From: Flavobacteriaceae bacterium UBA5950
GTDB taxonomy: Bacteria; Bacteroidota; Bacteroidia; Flavobacteriales; Flavobacteriaceae
Assembly: GCA_002430545.1 (NCBI GenBank)
Contig: DJCM01000040.1
Location: 1 to 16,399, forward strand
DNA: 16,399 nt
Reading direction: 5' to 3'
Both the position numbers and the translations under genes were made by a program. The notes below the pieces were generated by a model. That model did not search any database and was not told where the DNA came from. It saw only the letters and a program-made list of their open reading frames with translations. Of the stretch, positions 4,801-13,806 are shown piece by piece; positions within the stretch are counted from its first letter, which is position 1; each line of letters opens with the position of its first letter.

Positions 4801-7596
4801 ATGAATGAAACGAAGTTGCAATTGAAAAAAGAGAAAATAATTCGGGTTCGTGGTGCAAAAATGCACAACTTAAAGGATATAAACATTGATATTCCCAGTC
4901 GTAAACTGGTGGTGTTTACAGGTCTATCGGGCTCTGGAAAGTCGAGTTTGGCTTTTGACACCCTTTATGCAGAGGGGCAACTTCGCTATGTGGAGAGTTT
5001 GTCATCCTATGCTAGGCAGTTTTTGGGGCGTCTCGACAAACCTAAAGTGGATAAAATTGAAGGACTTGCCCCTGCCATTGCAATCGAACAGAAAGTCAAT
5101 AGCACCAATCCTAGGTCAACTGTTGGTACCACCACCGAAATCTATGATTACCTAAAGCTGCTCTATGCACGCATTGGCAAAACCTACTCCCCCATTTCCA
5201 ATAAAGTTGTTTCTAAGGACAGTGTGAGCGACATCCTCGATGATATCAAAACTCATAAAGAAGGAACAAAAACGATTGTTTTATCCCCTGTTACAATCGA
5301 TGAAAATCGATCGATGGAACAGGTACTAAATCTCTTCGAACAACAAGGCTATGCAAGAATTCTGGTCGATGGGGAGGTTGTTCGCATTCATGAAGTGAAA
5401 GACAATCCACCCGCTTCCTGCTACCTCGTTGTTGATCGAGTGATTTTGAAAACAGATGAAGATGCATTGAGTCGCTTGGCAGATTCGTTGGAGACTGCTT
5501 TTTTTGAAGGCAAAGGGAACCTTCAACTCTTTTTTCCAGATGATGACCTGTCTAAAGATTTCTCAAATCAATTTGCAAGAGATGGCATGACGTTTATCGA
5601 GCCAACACCCCATTTGTTTAGCTTCAATAACCCCTTGGGCGCATGCCCAGATTGTGAAGGCTATGGCGATTTGATTGGGATTGATCACGATTTAGTGATC
5701 CCAAATACAGCACTGTCTACTTATGAAGATGCAGTTGCGCCTTGGCGCTCGTCGAGTGCCAGTCGCTACAAAAAGAAACTGATCGAAACTGCTCGTTTGT
5801 TTGATTTTCCAATCCATAAACCTTATTTCGAACTCACAGAAGAACACAAAAAACTGTTGTGGCAAGGGAATAAGCACTTTAAAGGAATTGATGCGTTTTT
5901 TCAACGACTCGAAAAGAAAAGCTATAAAATTCAAAATCGTGTGATGCTATCGCGATATAGAGGTCGCACAAGCTGTACCACTTGTGAGGGCAAACGACTT
6001 CGGCAAGACACACAATATGTCAAAATCAATGAAAAATCAATTGGGGATTTGGTTGATATGCCAGCACATGAATTGTTGGACTTTATGCAACAGCTCAAGC
6101 TCAACAAGCAAGAGCAACAGATCGCTGAACGATTGCTCACAGAAATCATAAGTCGCTTGGATTTTCTCTGTGAAGTTGGCTTGTCGTACCTCACACTCAA
6201 TCGAAAGTCAAACAGTTTGTCTGGAGGGGAATCGCAACGAATCAATTTGGCAACCTCACTGGGTAGCAGTTTGGTTGGGTCGATGTATATCCTCGACGAA
6301 CCAAGCATTGGTCTACATACCAAAGACACAAAACGATTGATTCGCATTTTAGAAAAACTACGTGACCTAGGTAATACTGTGATTGTTGTTGAGCATGATG
6401 AAGATATCATTCGTGCAGCAGATGAGATTGTTGATCTTGGCCCTGAGGCAGGTCTTTTTGGAGGTGAAATTGTTGTGCAAGGTGCCCTGAATGATATTCT
6501 ACAATCCAATGGCCTCACTGCATCCTACCTCAATGGAAAGGAGATGATCGCCCAAAAAACAAAGCCCATCAAACCATCAAAATATATCGAACTGATGGGC
6601 GCACGTGAAAACAATTTAAAAAATATCGACGTGCGATTTCCGCTGCATTGCATCACTGCTGTAACAGGAGTTTCGGGGAGTGGGAAAAGCACCCTGATCA
6701 AAGGAATTCTATGGCCTGCACTACTGAGAGAAAAGAAAATCTTTACTGAAAAACCAGGTCAACACAGTGGTATTGGTGGTGATCTAAATGATATCACTGC
6801 TATTGAGTACATCAGTCAAAACCCAATCGGCACCTCGTCGCGCTCCAACCCGATCACCTATATCAAAGCCTATGATGATATTCGAAAACTTTTTGCCGCC
6901 CAACAAGCCTCAAAATTGGCAGGCTATTCAGCCAAGCATTTTTCGTTTAATGTCGATGGTGGTCGATGTGAAAGCTGCAAGGGTGAAGGTGAAGTGACAA
7001 TCGAAATGCAGTTTATGGCTGATGTCAAATTGAAATGTGAAACCTGTGAAGGCAAACGCTTTAAACGAGAGGTGCTTGAGGTTCGCTTTGCAGAAAAAAA
7101 CATCTTTGATATACTGTCGATGAGTGTTGACGAAGCTCTCGCTTTCTTCAAAAAACACAACGAAACTAAAATTGTAAAAAAAATCCAATCACTCGCTGAC
7201 GTTGGGATGGGGTATGTTGCCCTAGGACAATCATCATCTACCCTTTCGGGAGGCGAAGCCCAGCGAATCAAGCTGGCGAGTTATCTGACCAAGGGAAGTC
7301 ATAAGGATTGCATTTTGTTTCTCTTCGATGAACCAACCACTGGACTTCATTTCCACGATATAGGAAAGTTGCTGAAATCCTTTCGTCAACTCATCGATCA
7401 AGGGCATAGCATTATCGTTATTGAACACAACACCAGTCTGATCGAACACGTTGATCACATCATCGATTTGGGACCAAATGGTGGGCAATTGGGTGGGGAA
7501 CTACTAGCAACAGGAAGTCCTTCAGAAATCAATACGAATCAAAAATCAAGCCTCTACCAACAGTTATCTGATCAATCGATGCAGCAAGCGAAGTAA
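4801..7596 (+). CDS. uvrA: Excinuclease ABC subunit A
   Basis: A 931-residue damage-recognition ATPase of nucleotide excision repair; it dimerises, finds distorted DNA and loads UvrB. Two ABC modules are complete. Module I has Walker A GLSGSGKS (41-48), signature LSGGESQR (473-480) and Walker B ILDEPS (497-502). Module II has Walker A GVSGSGKS (623-630), signature LSGGEAQR (815-822) and Walker B LFDEPT (841-846). The C-terminal zinc module Cys723-x2-Cys726-x19-Cys746-x2-Cys749 is intact. The first zinc module is incomplete: Cys282-x2-Cys285 is present, but the usual preceding CxxC is replaced around ARDGMTF. I believe this is common in Bacteroidota. A CTTC at 392-395 is also present. Length is normal. 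ATG 4801 is the first possible start; only a one-mismatch TATTTTTA resembles a promoter upstream. The 3' end overlaps the convergent flippase gene by 33 bp. Confidence 0.98.
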   Translation: MNETKLQLKKEKIIRVRGAKMHNLKDINIDIPSRKLVVFTGLSGSGKSSLAFDTLYAEGQLRYVESLSSYARQFLGRLDKPKVDKIEGLAPAIAIEQKVNSTNPRSTVGTTTEIYDYLKLLYARIGKTYSPISNKVVSKDSVSDILDDIKTHKEGTKTIVLSPVTIDENRSMEQVLNLFEQQGYARILVDGEVVRIHEVKDNPPASCYLVVDRVILKTDEDALSRLADSLETAFFEGKGNLQLFFPDDDLSKDFSNQFARDGMTFIEPTPHLFSFNNPLGACPDCEGYGDLIGIDHDLVIPNTALSTYEDAVAPWRSSSASRYKKKLIETARLFDFPIHKPYFELTEEHKKLLWQGNKHFKGIDAFFQRLEKKSYKIQNRVMLSRYRGRTSCTTCEGKRLRQDTQYVKINEKSIGDLVDMPAHELLDFMQQLKLNKQEQQIAERLLTEIISRLDFLCEVGLSYLTLNRKSNSLSGGESQRINLATSLGSSLVGSMYILDEPSIGLHTKDTKRLIRILEKLRDLGNTVIVVEHDEDIIRAADEIVDLGPEAGLFGGEIVVQGALNDILQSNGLTASYLNGKEMIAQKTKPIKPSKYIELMGARENNLKNIDVRFPLHCITAVTGVSGSGKSTLIKGILWPALLREKKIFTEKPGQHSGIGGDLNDITAIEYISQNPIGTSSRSNPITYIKAYDDIRKLFAAQQASKLAGYSAKHFSFNVDGGRCESCKGEGEVTIEMQFMADVKLKCETCEGKRFKREVLEVRFAEKNIFDILSMSVDEALAFFKKHNETKIVKKIQSLADVGMGYVALGQSSSTLSGGEAQRIKLASYLTKGSHKDCILFLFDEPTTGLHFHDIGKLLKSFRQLIDQGHSIIVIEHNTSLIEHVDHIIDLGPNGGQLGGELLATGSPSEINTNQKSSLYQQLSDQSMQQAK

Positions 7597-9018
7597 GTCG
7601 TTGGACAACTTCAATTGAACCACAATCGCTAAGTAAACAACCGATACCAATGCTGATTTCAAAACGATTTGAAGGACAGGCGATAATGTGAAGTCAAACG
7701 ACTCAAAAACAATAAACAATATCCCAACAATAATCAGGGTTTTACACATATTCCACGAGAATGGATGCGCATTGATTTTATAATACAAATAAGCCATCTT
7801 TAGAAGGATAGAAGCACCAATCACAACCAATGTTGCAAGTGCTGCACCATCAATTCCATAGAGAGGAATCCACATGACGTTGAGCAGTGTAACCCCCAAT
7901 GCCATGAGGATTGAAAACACAAGTGTGATCTGATAAAATGAACTGTTTGAAATAATCGCACTTCCACAACCAAAAATCATTGTTAGGAGTTTTGCCAAGG
8001 AAATATATAACACTACAGTCGTGGCTGTTTGATAGCCAACATCAGGCAATAAGGAGAATAAGGCTTCGCTATTGAGATTAACCAATAAGAAAAACCAACC
8101 CGAAACCACAACCAAGTTAAGGGCGCTTTTTTTGTAAAGATTGTTGACTTCTTTTGGGTTATTTTCATTCACTGCTGTTGCCACCAAGGGATTTAAAATT
8201 TGCTGCATCGCACGTGCTGGTACTTCGACTAGCGTGGCAGCGAAAATTGCAATGGCATAAAATGCTGTTTGCTGTATCTCTTGCAACTGTGGGATCATAA
8301 ACTTATCGATGTCGATGATTAAACTCCCTGCAAATGCAGCCAGTAATATGGTGGCTGAATAGATTAATATCGAACGAATATTTGATGGAAAATGCAAACG
8401 AATACGAACTGGATAGTAATGGTTTGCCAAAAGAATCATCAACAACAAACGAATAAAATAACCAATGACTAAGGTGATGATGAATTGATCAAATGACAAC
8501 TCGAAAAAGTACAAGGCGATCAAAAGAAGGAAGAGAAAAAATCGTGGGTAAATCTCTTTGAGGACATTGCCAAGCACAGATTGCAATTGAACACGCGCCC
8601 AAGCGTAAAATACTTCAAAATAAGCAGTGGCGACTGCCACAACAAAGATGACCCAAGTATAATCTGCAATGATCGGATTTTGTATGGAAAGGCTGTTGAC
8701 AATCAAGTGATAAAAAGCAATACAAATACCCCCCATGAGCAAGGCAATCAACAGTGGTAAGAAAATGACTGAATACATAAAACGCTGCTGCATCTTCTTG
8801 TCCTGATATGAGCTGTAATATCGAATGATGGTCTGATGAATACCAAAGCCAATCAATGGCATGAGCAAGTTGGATGTTGCCAATAAAAAGACAACAAGCC
8901 CATAGGCCTCAGCAGAAAGAAAAGCAGGGTAAAACACCAGTGTATTGATTCCACCAAACATAAAGGCAATACCGATTGTCAGTATATTTTGAGAGGTTTG
9001 TTTGGCAACGATTCCCAT
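7564..9018 (-). CDS. Polysaccharide (Wzx-like) flippase, MOP superfamily
   Basis: A 484-residue integral inner-membrane protein of the oligosaccharide flippase / polysaccharide biosynthesis group. Members move polyprenyl-linked glycans from the cytoplasmic to the periplasmic face. Hydrophobic spans alternate with short polar loops along the whole length, about 12-14 by eye, starting with FLLATSNLLMPLIGFGIHQT. The helix-2/loop sequence IHQTIIRYYSSYQDKK and the central PARAMQQILNPLVATAV block are typical of this family. Assignment rests on topology and family feel, as these proteins have few invariant residues. I chose ATG 9018, which overlaps the upstream glycosyltransferase stop in a TGATG; an in-frame GTG at 9021 is the alternative. 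It is the last gene of the YfhO-glycosyltransferase-flippase operon. Its last 33 bp overlap the end of uvrA, so no separate terminator fits between them. Confidence 0.88.
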   Translation of the reverse strand: MGIVAKQTSQNILTIGIAFMFGGINTLVFYPAFLSAEAYGLVVFLLATSNLLMPLIGFGIHQTIIRYYSSYQDKKMQQRFMYSVIFLPLLIALLMGGICIAFYHLIVNSLSIQNPIIADYTWVIFVVAVATAYFEVFYAWARVQLQSVLGNVLKEIYPRFFLFLLLIALYFFELSFDQFIITLVIGYFIRLLLMILLANHYYPVRIRLHFPSNIRSILIYSATILLAAFAGSLIIDIDKFMIPQLQEIQQTAFYAIAIFAATLVEVPARAMQQILNPLVATAVNENNPKEVNNLYKKSALNLVVVSGWFFLLVNLNSEALFSLLPDVGYQTATTVVLYISLAKLLTMIFGCGSAIISNSSFYQITLVFSILMALGVTLLNVMWIPLYGIDGAALATLVVIGASILLKMAYLYYKINAHPFSWNMCKTLIIVGILFIVFESFDFTLSPVLQIVLKSALVSVVYLAIVVQLKLSNDLLRLLHRLIR

Positions 9019-10265
9019 CACTTGTTCGATTGATTGAGGTACAAATGTAGCTCTTCGGCTTGTTTTTTTCGCGAAAAACGCTGATCGGGTTTTTGGAGGG
9101 GTGTAGTCGTTTTTGATTTATAATCTTCAAATACAGTTGCAATCCAAGCAGTTATTTGATCGATTTCTGTGTATAAAAAAGCAGCTCCTAACTGAAAGTC
9201 TTCAACGATTTTGGACATATCGCCATGTTTGTTGACAATCGACAAAATAGGTCGTCGAGCAGCCATGTAAGCATACAATTTTCCATGGATCACAAACTGA
9301 CTTTGGGGGTGATCATTACCCAACAATAACAGTAGATGAGACTGTGGAAGTATATTGTCAATCACCTCTTTTGCATGGTAGCCATGAACAGTGACTTGAT
9401 TCTTCATTTTTGGGGGAATTGGTTTGTTTTCATAAACGCCATACAAATGCAAATGCGCATGATTGGCAAACGCTTGATCGCGAGAGGAAAGTTGATCGAA
9501 GACAGACCAAAGTGTTTCGATATGCTGATTGGGTTTTAAAACACCTGTGTAGGTGATGGAAAACTCCTCAGACAGTGTGCCCTCAAATATCCTTTCATAG
9601 CCATTGTAAATGCAACTCACTGAGGGGTTTATCGCAGAATAGAGCTTTGCCAGACTTGGTGTTGTAGTCAATACATGATCAGCAGTTGAGATCACTTGCT
9701 GTTCAATGCGCTTGTGTTTATTTCGAACGATTGACATCATCGGCAACTCATGATTGACATAAAATTGTGTCCAAGGATCACGAAAATCAGCCAACCATTG
9801 TACATCATTTGATTTTCGAATTGCACGACCAACCATGTGAATACTATGAGGTGGCCCTGTCGTAATCAGCCACTGGGTGGGTTGCGCCGCCAAACGCTTT
9901 TTAACCAAACTAATTGCTGGCTTGATAAAAAACTGTCGTGAATCTGGGAAGAAAAAATTGGCACGAATCCATCGAACAACATAAGAAAACAACCCCTTTG
10001 AAGTTTTGGATTTTGTCGTGCTGTACAAACGCTTTCCAGGTTCCCAAATCGAAAGGGGATATATGTTGATATTGGGGTGTGTTTGATCAATAAAAGATGA
10101 ATCAATAGGAGTTCCGGCTGGGTGCTGAACGGTAATCGCATCAATTGTCCAACCCCTTTTTGCAAGTTCGTTGGTAAAAAACCACCAACGCTGCACCCCC
10201 GATCCACCAGCTGGTGGCCAATAGTAACTTATAAGGATGATATGTTTTGTTTGAGAAGCCCCCAA
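9018..10265 (-). CDS. Glycosyltransferase, GT4-like (GT-B fold)
   Basis: A 415-residue cytosolic or membrane-associated glycosyltransferase that probably adds a sugar to a lipid-linked glycan. The N-terminal Rossmann domain starts HIILISYYWPPAGGSGVQRW, the glycine-rich acceptor-side loop typical of GT4-like enzymes of this phylum. LADFRDPWTQ (about 138-147) is a second characteristic block. The C-terminal donor domain begins near SITYTGVLKP and contains GKLYAYMAARRPIL where GT4 enzymes carry their E-x7-E region; the first Glu is not evident here. The start codon must be TTG at 10265: the frame upstream closes at a TAA (10278-10280), there is no ATG in between, and the conserved N-terminus follows at once. 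It begins four bases after the YfhO gene ends and overlaps the flippase start by one base. Donor and acceptor sugars cannot be told. Confidence 0.9.
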   Translation of the reverse strand: MGASQTKHIILISYYWPPAGGSGVQRWWFFTNELAKRGWTIDAITVQHPAGTPIDSSFIDQTHPNINIYPLSIWEPGKRLYSTTKSKTSKGLFSYVVRWIRANFFFPDSRQFFIKPAISLVKKRLAAQPTQWLITTGPPHSIHMVGRAIRKSNDVQWLADFRDPWTQFYVNHELPMMSIVRNKHKRIEQQVISTADHVLTTTPSLAKLYSAINPSVSCIYNGYERIFEGTLSEEFSITYTGVLKPNQHIETLWSVFDQLSSRDQAFANHAHLHLYGVYENKPIPPKMKNQVTVHGYHAKEVIDNILPQSHLLLLLGNDHPQSQFVIHGKLYAYMAARRPILSIVNKHGDMSKIVEDFQLGAAFLYTEIDQITAWIATVFEDYKSKTTTPLQKPDQRFSRKKQAEELHLYLNQSNK

Positions 10266-10269
10266 AGTA

Positions 10270-12657
10270 TTATTGTTTTAATCCGAATATCTTCAACGGC
10301 ATAAAAAATACGAAGACAATCAAGCTGAAAATACCATATCCTGCCATTCGAATGCGTGAACCACGAGCAATCACATCTGGCACAAATCGAAAAAGAATCT
10401 CATGTGTACCAGCAGGGATAAGTAGCCCTCGAAGTGCATAGTTTACTCGATGATGGGAAACTTCCATACCATTGATAAACGATTTCCAACCATGTGGGTA
10501 ATACATCTCTGAAAAAACAGCAAATGCAGTTGATGAAACTGTCACTCGATATCTCAACTCATTGGCTTTATGACTGACCAACGAAATTTGAGAAAGGCTA
10601 TCCAATGTAAACTGGTTTTGAGAGATGTTCTCTATTGTAAGTGCTTTACGCAGTAGATCCTCACTGGCAAGACGCTGAATTTCATCGTCTGCAGATGAAG
10701 AAGAAATGACCTCCTCAACGAGCCATGCATTGCCAAAAGCACTGGGATTTACACCAGCAGTCAGACTTCCATCCTCAGCAGTTTGTAAGGTATATTTGAT
10801 GTTGAGCATATTGACAACATTGGGCGAAATCGTTTCGCTCAAGTGGTAGTCATACAAGGCTTGCATACGATGGGGTTTGGCACCATGATAGCCTCCAATG
10901 GTGTTGTGAAAATAAGCAGTTCGCGCATGTGCCATGCCAAGTCGTGGTTCAAATACTCGATACCGAGTCGTATCTTTTTGTATAGCTCTATCGGCAGCAG
11001 TAGCCTGAAATGGACGCTGCATCACTGATTTATTAGCAAAGTCATCACTGTTGACATAATTGCGTCCAAATGACCATAGGTCGATCAACATCACCAAGGC
11101 GACAATAGGGATGAAAAATAGTTTTTTATTGTTTACAAATGCCAAACGACAAACAGCGTAGATCACAACAATGAAGCCCACTGATCGCAATATATCATTG
11201 AGAAGCATAGTTTTTCGATCCTCCATCAAGGGGTTTAAAATTTCTGGATAGGCAGAAAAAATCTCAAAATCAGATTGATAATCAAATACAGAAACAGCAG
11301 CAATCCAAATCAATCCCAAGAGGCCCATCACAAGCAAAAGACTGCGATTGAGCGCTTTTAAACGAGATGAATTGGAGGCATCCATCAATCCAATCATACC
11401 CATAACAGCAGCGACAGGAAAACAAAGTTCTAAGATCACTTGTGCAGAGCTCACTGCCCTGAACTTGTTGTAATAAGGTACATAATCAATCAAAAATTGA
11501 GTGAGTTGAGGAAGGTGCTTCCCCCATGAAATCAACAGTGAAACAACAATTGATGAAAGTAGAATTAATCGCCAACGCTTGTGCATCAAAAAGAAGCCAA
11601 TCAGCGACAGGAAAAATACTGTAATGCCAATATATGCAGGTGCTTCAACGATGGGCTGGTCACCCCAATATGTACGTGCATATGTAAATACATATTGTGC
11701 TGTTTCAGCATCGAAAGTTTGTAAAAATTGCGCTAGTTCACCCGAAGAGTCAGGGCGATCGCCACTTCCACCGCCAGTTAGACGTGGGATGATGAGGTTT
11801 AGCGTTTCAACAAAACCATAACTGTATTCAGTGATATAATCAAAAGACAAACCATCACTAGATGACGTAGGCTCACCCAACGCGTTTTCTTTCAATGGTG
11901 AGTTGCCCCTTGTGCTTTCTTTTGCATATTCACTCGTTGCAAGCAGTTGCGTGGCGTTAAAACTAAGTGCCAATAAGGATGCAAAAATCATCGTCAATAA
12001 TGATTTGATCAGTGATTGATATTTTCGCTTTTGCAACAATTCGATCGTAAATCCCAGTGCCATTAAACCCACAAGTATCAAGAGGTAATAGGTCATTTGA
12101 TAATGATTGGCATGGATTTGCAAGGCCATCGCCAGTGTGAGTATAGAAAAACCAAGGAATCGTTTGGTTGAAAACACATGCACCACCCCCAAAATAACCA
12201 AAGGCATATAACCAATGGCAAGTGCTTTGGTGTTGTGCCCTACCCCTAAAATAATCAGCAAATAAGTCGAAAACCCAAAAGCGATAGCCCCTGCAATTGC
12301 GATTTGAAATTTGGGTGTGAAATACAATAGCAAGAGATAAAAACTGAGCATGTACACGAAAAGATAATCAGCAGGGCGAGGTAAAAATCGAATCAACTTG
12401 TCTAGTGTTCCTACAAAATCATAAGGATATTTAGAGGTGATTTGATAGGTCGGCATTCCACCAAATGCATTATCAGCCCAATATGGCTCTTCGTCATATT
12501 CGGCACGATGCTCCAACACTTGTCGTTGCATCCCTTGAAATTGCTGAATATCAGACTGTACGATTACTTTACCACTGAGCAAAGGATAGAAAAAAGCCAA
12601 GGATAACAAGGCTAAAAATATGACTGAAAGGAAATGAGGAATGCTGTTTTTTATCAT
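10270..12657 (-). CDS. YfhO-family polytopic membrane protein, putative GT-C-type glycosyltransferase
   Basis: A 795-residue inner-membrane protein of the YfhO family. In Gram-positive bacteria YfhO-type proteins take part in glycosylating cell-wall polymers using polyprenyl-phosphate sugars; the Bacteroidota role is less clear. The N-terminal helix (8-28) is followed by QSDIQQFQGM, whose Asp36 is placed like the acidic residue in the first outer loop of GT-C enzymes. About a dozen hydrophobic segments run to around residue 525. A soluble, probably periplasmic, domain (about 525-770) follows, and a last helix near 770-790 ends in a short basic tail (KIFGLKQ). Length agrees with the family. 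ATG 12657 lies about 20 nt from a TATTTTTG element. It is the first gene of the operon, with the glycosyltransferase four bases downstream. The general assignment is firm; enzyme activity is inference. Confidence 0.88.
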   Translation of the reverse strand: MIKNSIPHFLSVIFLALLSLAFFYPLLSGKVIVQSDIQQFQGMQRQVLEHRAEYDEEPYWADNAFGGMPTYQITSKYPYDFVGTLDKLIRFLPRPADYLFVYMLSFYLLLLYFTPKFQIAIAGAIAFGFSTYLLIILGVGHNTKALAIGYMPLVILGVVHVFSTKRFLGFSILTLAMALQIHANHYQMTYYLLILVGLMALGFTIELLQKRKYQSLIKSLLTMIFASLLALSFNATQLLATSEYAKESTRGNSPLKENALGEPTSSSDGLSFDYITEYSYGFVETLNLIIPRLTGGGSGDRPDSSGELAQFLQTFDAETAQYVFTYARTYWGDQPIVEAPAYIGITVFFLSLIGFFLMHKRWRLILLSSIVVSLLISWGKHLPQLTQFLIDYVPYYNKFRAVSSAQVILELCFPVAAVMGMIGLMDASNSSRLKALNRSLLLVMGLLGLIWIAAVSVFDYQSDFEIFSAYPEILNPLMEDRKTMLLNDILRSVGFIVVIYAVCRLAFVNNKKLFFIPIVALVMLIDLWSFGRNYVNSDDFANKSVMQRPFQATAADRAIQKDTTRYRVFEPRLGMAHARTAYFHNTIGGYHGAKPHRMQALYDYHLSETISPNVVNMLNIKYTLQTAEDGSLTAGVNPSAFGNAWLVEEVISSSSADDEIQRLASEDLLRKALTIENISQNQFTLDSLSQISLVSHKANELRYRVTVSSTAFAVFSEMYYPHGWKSFINGMEVSHHRVNYALRGLLIPAGTHEILFRFVPDVIARGSRIRMAGYGIFSLIVFVFFMPLKIFGLKQ

Positions 12658-12676
12658 TAATCAAGGACTTGAATGT

Positions 12677-12684
12677 CAAAAATA
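12677..12684 (-). promoter_or_regulatory. Putative -7 element (TATTTTTG) for the YfhO-glycosyltransferase-flippase operon
   Basis: The minus strand reads TATTTTTG, an exact TAnnTTTG, ending 19 nt before ATG 12657 and giving a predicted leader of about 12-16 nt. No TTG occurs at a suitable distance upstream on that strand, so only the -7 part is supported. Confidence 0.42.
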
Positions 12685-12700
12685 CAATTCTAAGCGTTAC

Positions 12701-12727
12701 TTGTGCTAAAGCATTTATTTATATTTG
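12701..12727 (+). promoter_or_regulatory. Putative promoter of the beta-barrel/acyltransferase operon (TTG, 16-nt spacer, TATATTTG)
   Basis: TTG at 12701-12703 and TATATTTG at 12720-12727 (exact TAnnTTTG) are 16 nt apart, one short of the usual minimum. The -7 element ends only five bases before ATG 12733, so the mRNA would start at or almost at the initiation codon. This also makes the upstream GTG at 12703 an unlikely start. Confidence 0.48.
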
Positions 12728-12732
12728 AGTTG

Positions 12733-13806
12733 ATGAATCAATTCTGTGCGACATTATGTCTTTTTTCACTGCTCGTTTCTTCAGTTGTGAGCAGTCAATA
12801 CACACCCATTATCAACAGTAATCGCCCTGGTTTTACACAGGGAGCTTTTTCTGTTGGACCAGGTGTTTATCAGCTAGAGTTTGGGGCCTCTTATCGTCAG
12901 GATCGATTTGCTTCACTGGCAGATGCAAAAAGCACAGGCGCAGGATTAACCCTCGATCTTCGAACTGGTTTGATTTTACAAAACCTTGAACTGATATATC
13001 GCGTTGATTATCAATCCGACCAAATCTCTTTCAACAACGCCTCGGGAAGATTGACCTATAATAGAGCTGGTACAAAAAAGAATACCCTTGGGTTTAAACT
13101 CCTGCTGTTTGATCCATTTCGAAACGCTGAATGGTATAAGCCCAACACAAAAAGCTACAAAGCAAATAGAGGTATTCGAGCTGTTGATTTGATTCCAGCA
13201 GTATCGCTTTATTTGGGATCTGAATTAAGTCTGGGAAACATCTATCCCTATGGAGAACCTTTTTCGCCTGTTTTTAATCTGCTATCCCCCGCTCTGGAAC
13301 AAAATCAGATTTCAGGAGAAGTCATGTTGATTACACAAAATCATTTTTTAAATAATTTTGTGCTTGTAACAAATTGGGGAAAAAGATATTTGGGATGCCC
13401 CTATGAACAAAATTATATGTCAAGCAGTTTGATGATTCCTATCAAAAAAAAATTATTGGGTTTTGTAGAGCAAGTCAGTCTTAATAGCGAGTTATCGACA
13501 GATGTATTATTAACTGTTGGCGCTGTTTATCTGTTCAATGAAAACATACAAGTAGATGCATTTTTGAGTCATACGTTCAAGAACACTCCAAGCATGTTCG
13601 CAGCAGGGATTGGTGTTTCCTATCGCATTGATCGATACAATGACAATGGTATCCCCCATGAGATAAAAGAACTGAGGAAACGACGCAAAAAAAATCGTAT
13701 CGATCGAAAAATGAATTCTGAAAAAATAAACGATTTTAAAGATCGTGAACGTGAAAGAAAAAAAGGAGAGCGAAAACAAAAAAAAACATCTAGAAAGAAT
13801 AAGTAA
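12733..13806 (+). CDS. Outer-membrane beta-barrel-like protein (transporter/Phenol_MetA_deg-like) with basic C-terminal tail
   Basis: A 357-residue exported protein. From ATG 12733 the N-terminus is a plausible signal peptide, with a hydrophobic core CATLCLFSLLVSSVVSS and cleavage likely just before QYTP. The mature start INSNRPGFTQGAFSVGPGVYQLEFGASY resembles the opening strands of the transporter/Phenol_MetA_deg outer-membrane family. Alternating-hydrophobicity strands continue to about residue 300 (last strand AAGIGVSYRID). The final 57 residues are then extremely basic, 25 of them Lys or Arg, and predicted helical, which is unusual after a barrel. A GTG at 12703 would add ten residues and spoil the signal peptide, so I rejected it. 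The stop TAA overlaps the next ATG (TAATG), coupling it to the acyltransferase. Family assignment is moderate. The role is unknown; lipid or hydrophobic-molecule handling is possible from its partner. Confidence 0.75.
   Translation: MNQFCATLCLFSLLVSSVVSSQYTPIINSNRPGFTQGAFSVGPGVYQLEFGASYRQDRFASLADAKSTGAGLTLDLRTGLILQNLELIYRVDYQSDQISFNNASGRLTYNRAGTKKNTLGFKLLLFDPFRNAEWYKPNTKSYKANRGIRAVDLIPAVSLYLGSELSLGNIYPYGEPFSPVFNLLSPALEQNQISGEVMLITQNHFLNNFVLVTNWGKRYLGCPYEQNYMSSSLMIPIKKKLLGFVEQVSLNSELSTDVLLTVGAVYLFNENIQVDAFLSHTFKNTPSMFAAGIGVSYRIDRYNDNGIPHEIKELRKRRKKNRIDRKMNSEKINDFKDRERERKKGERKQKKTSRKNK

Noticed and set aside
5931..6518. 195-codon minus-strand frame inside uvrA.
   Set aside because: It lies wholly antisense to conserved uvrA codons and translates to a Ser/Arg/Pro-rich sequence typical of shadow frames.
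6924..7271. Minus-strand frames inside the second half of uvrA.
   Set aside because: They are shadows of the zinc-finger and signature region, with no independent features.
12703..12732. GTG at 12703 as the start of the barrel protein.
   Set aside because: It would add ten residues before a good signal peptide and lies within the promoter (TTG/TATATTTG); ATG 12733 fits better.
13778..13791. Run of nine A near the end of the barrel gene that could slip ribosomes by -1 into the acyltransferase frame.
   Set aside because: The -1 frame meets a TAG at 13791-13793 straight after the run, so no fusion protein can form; the TAATG overlap explains the coupling.
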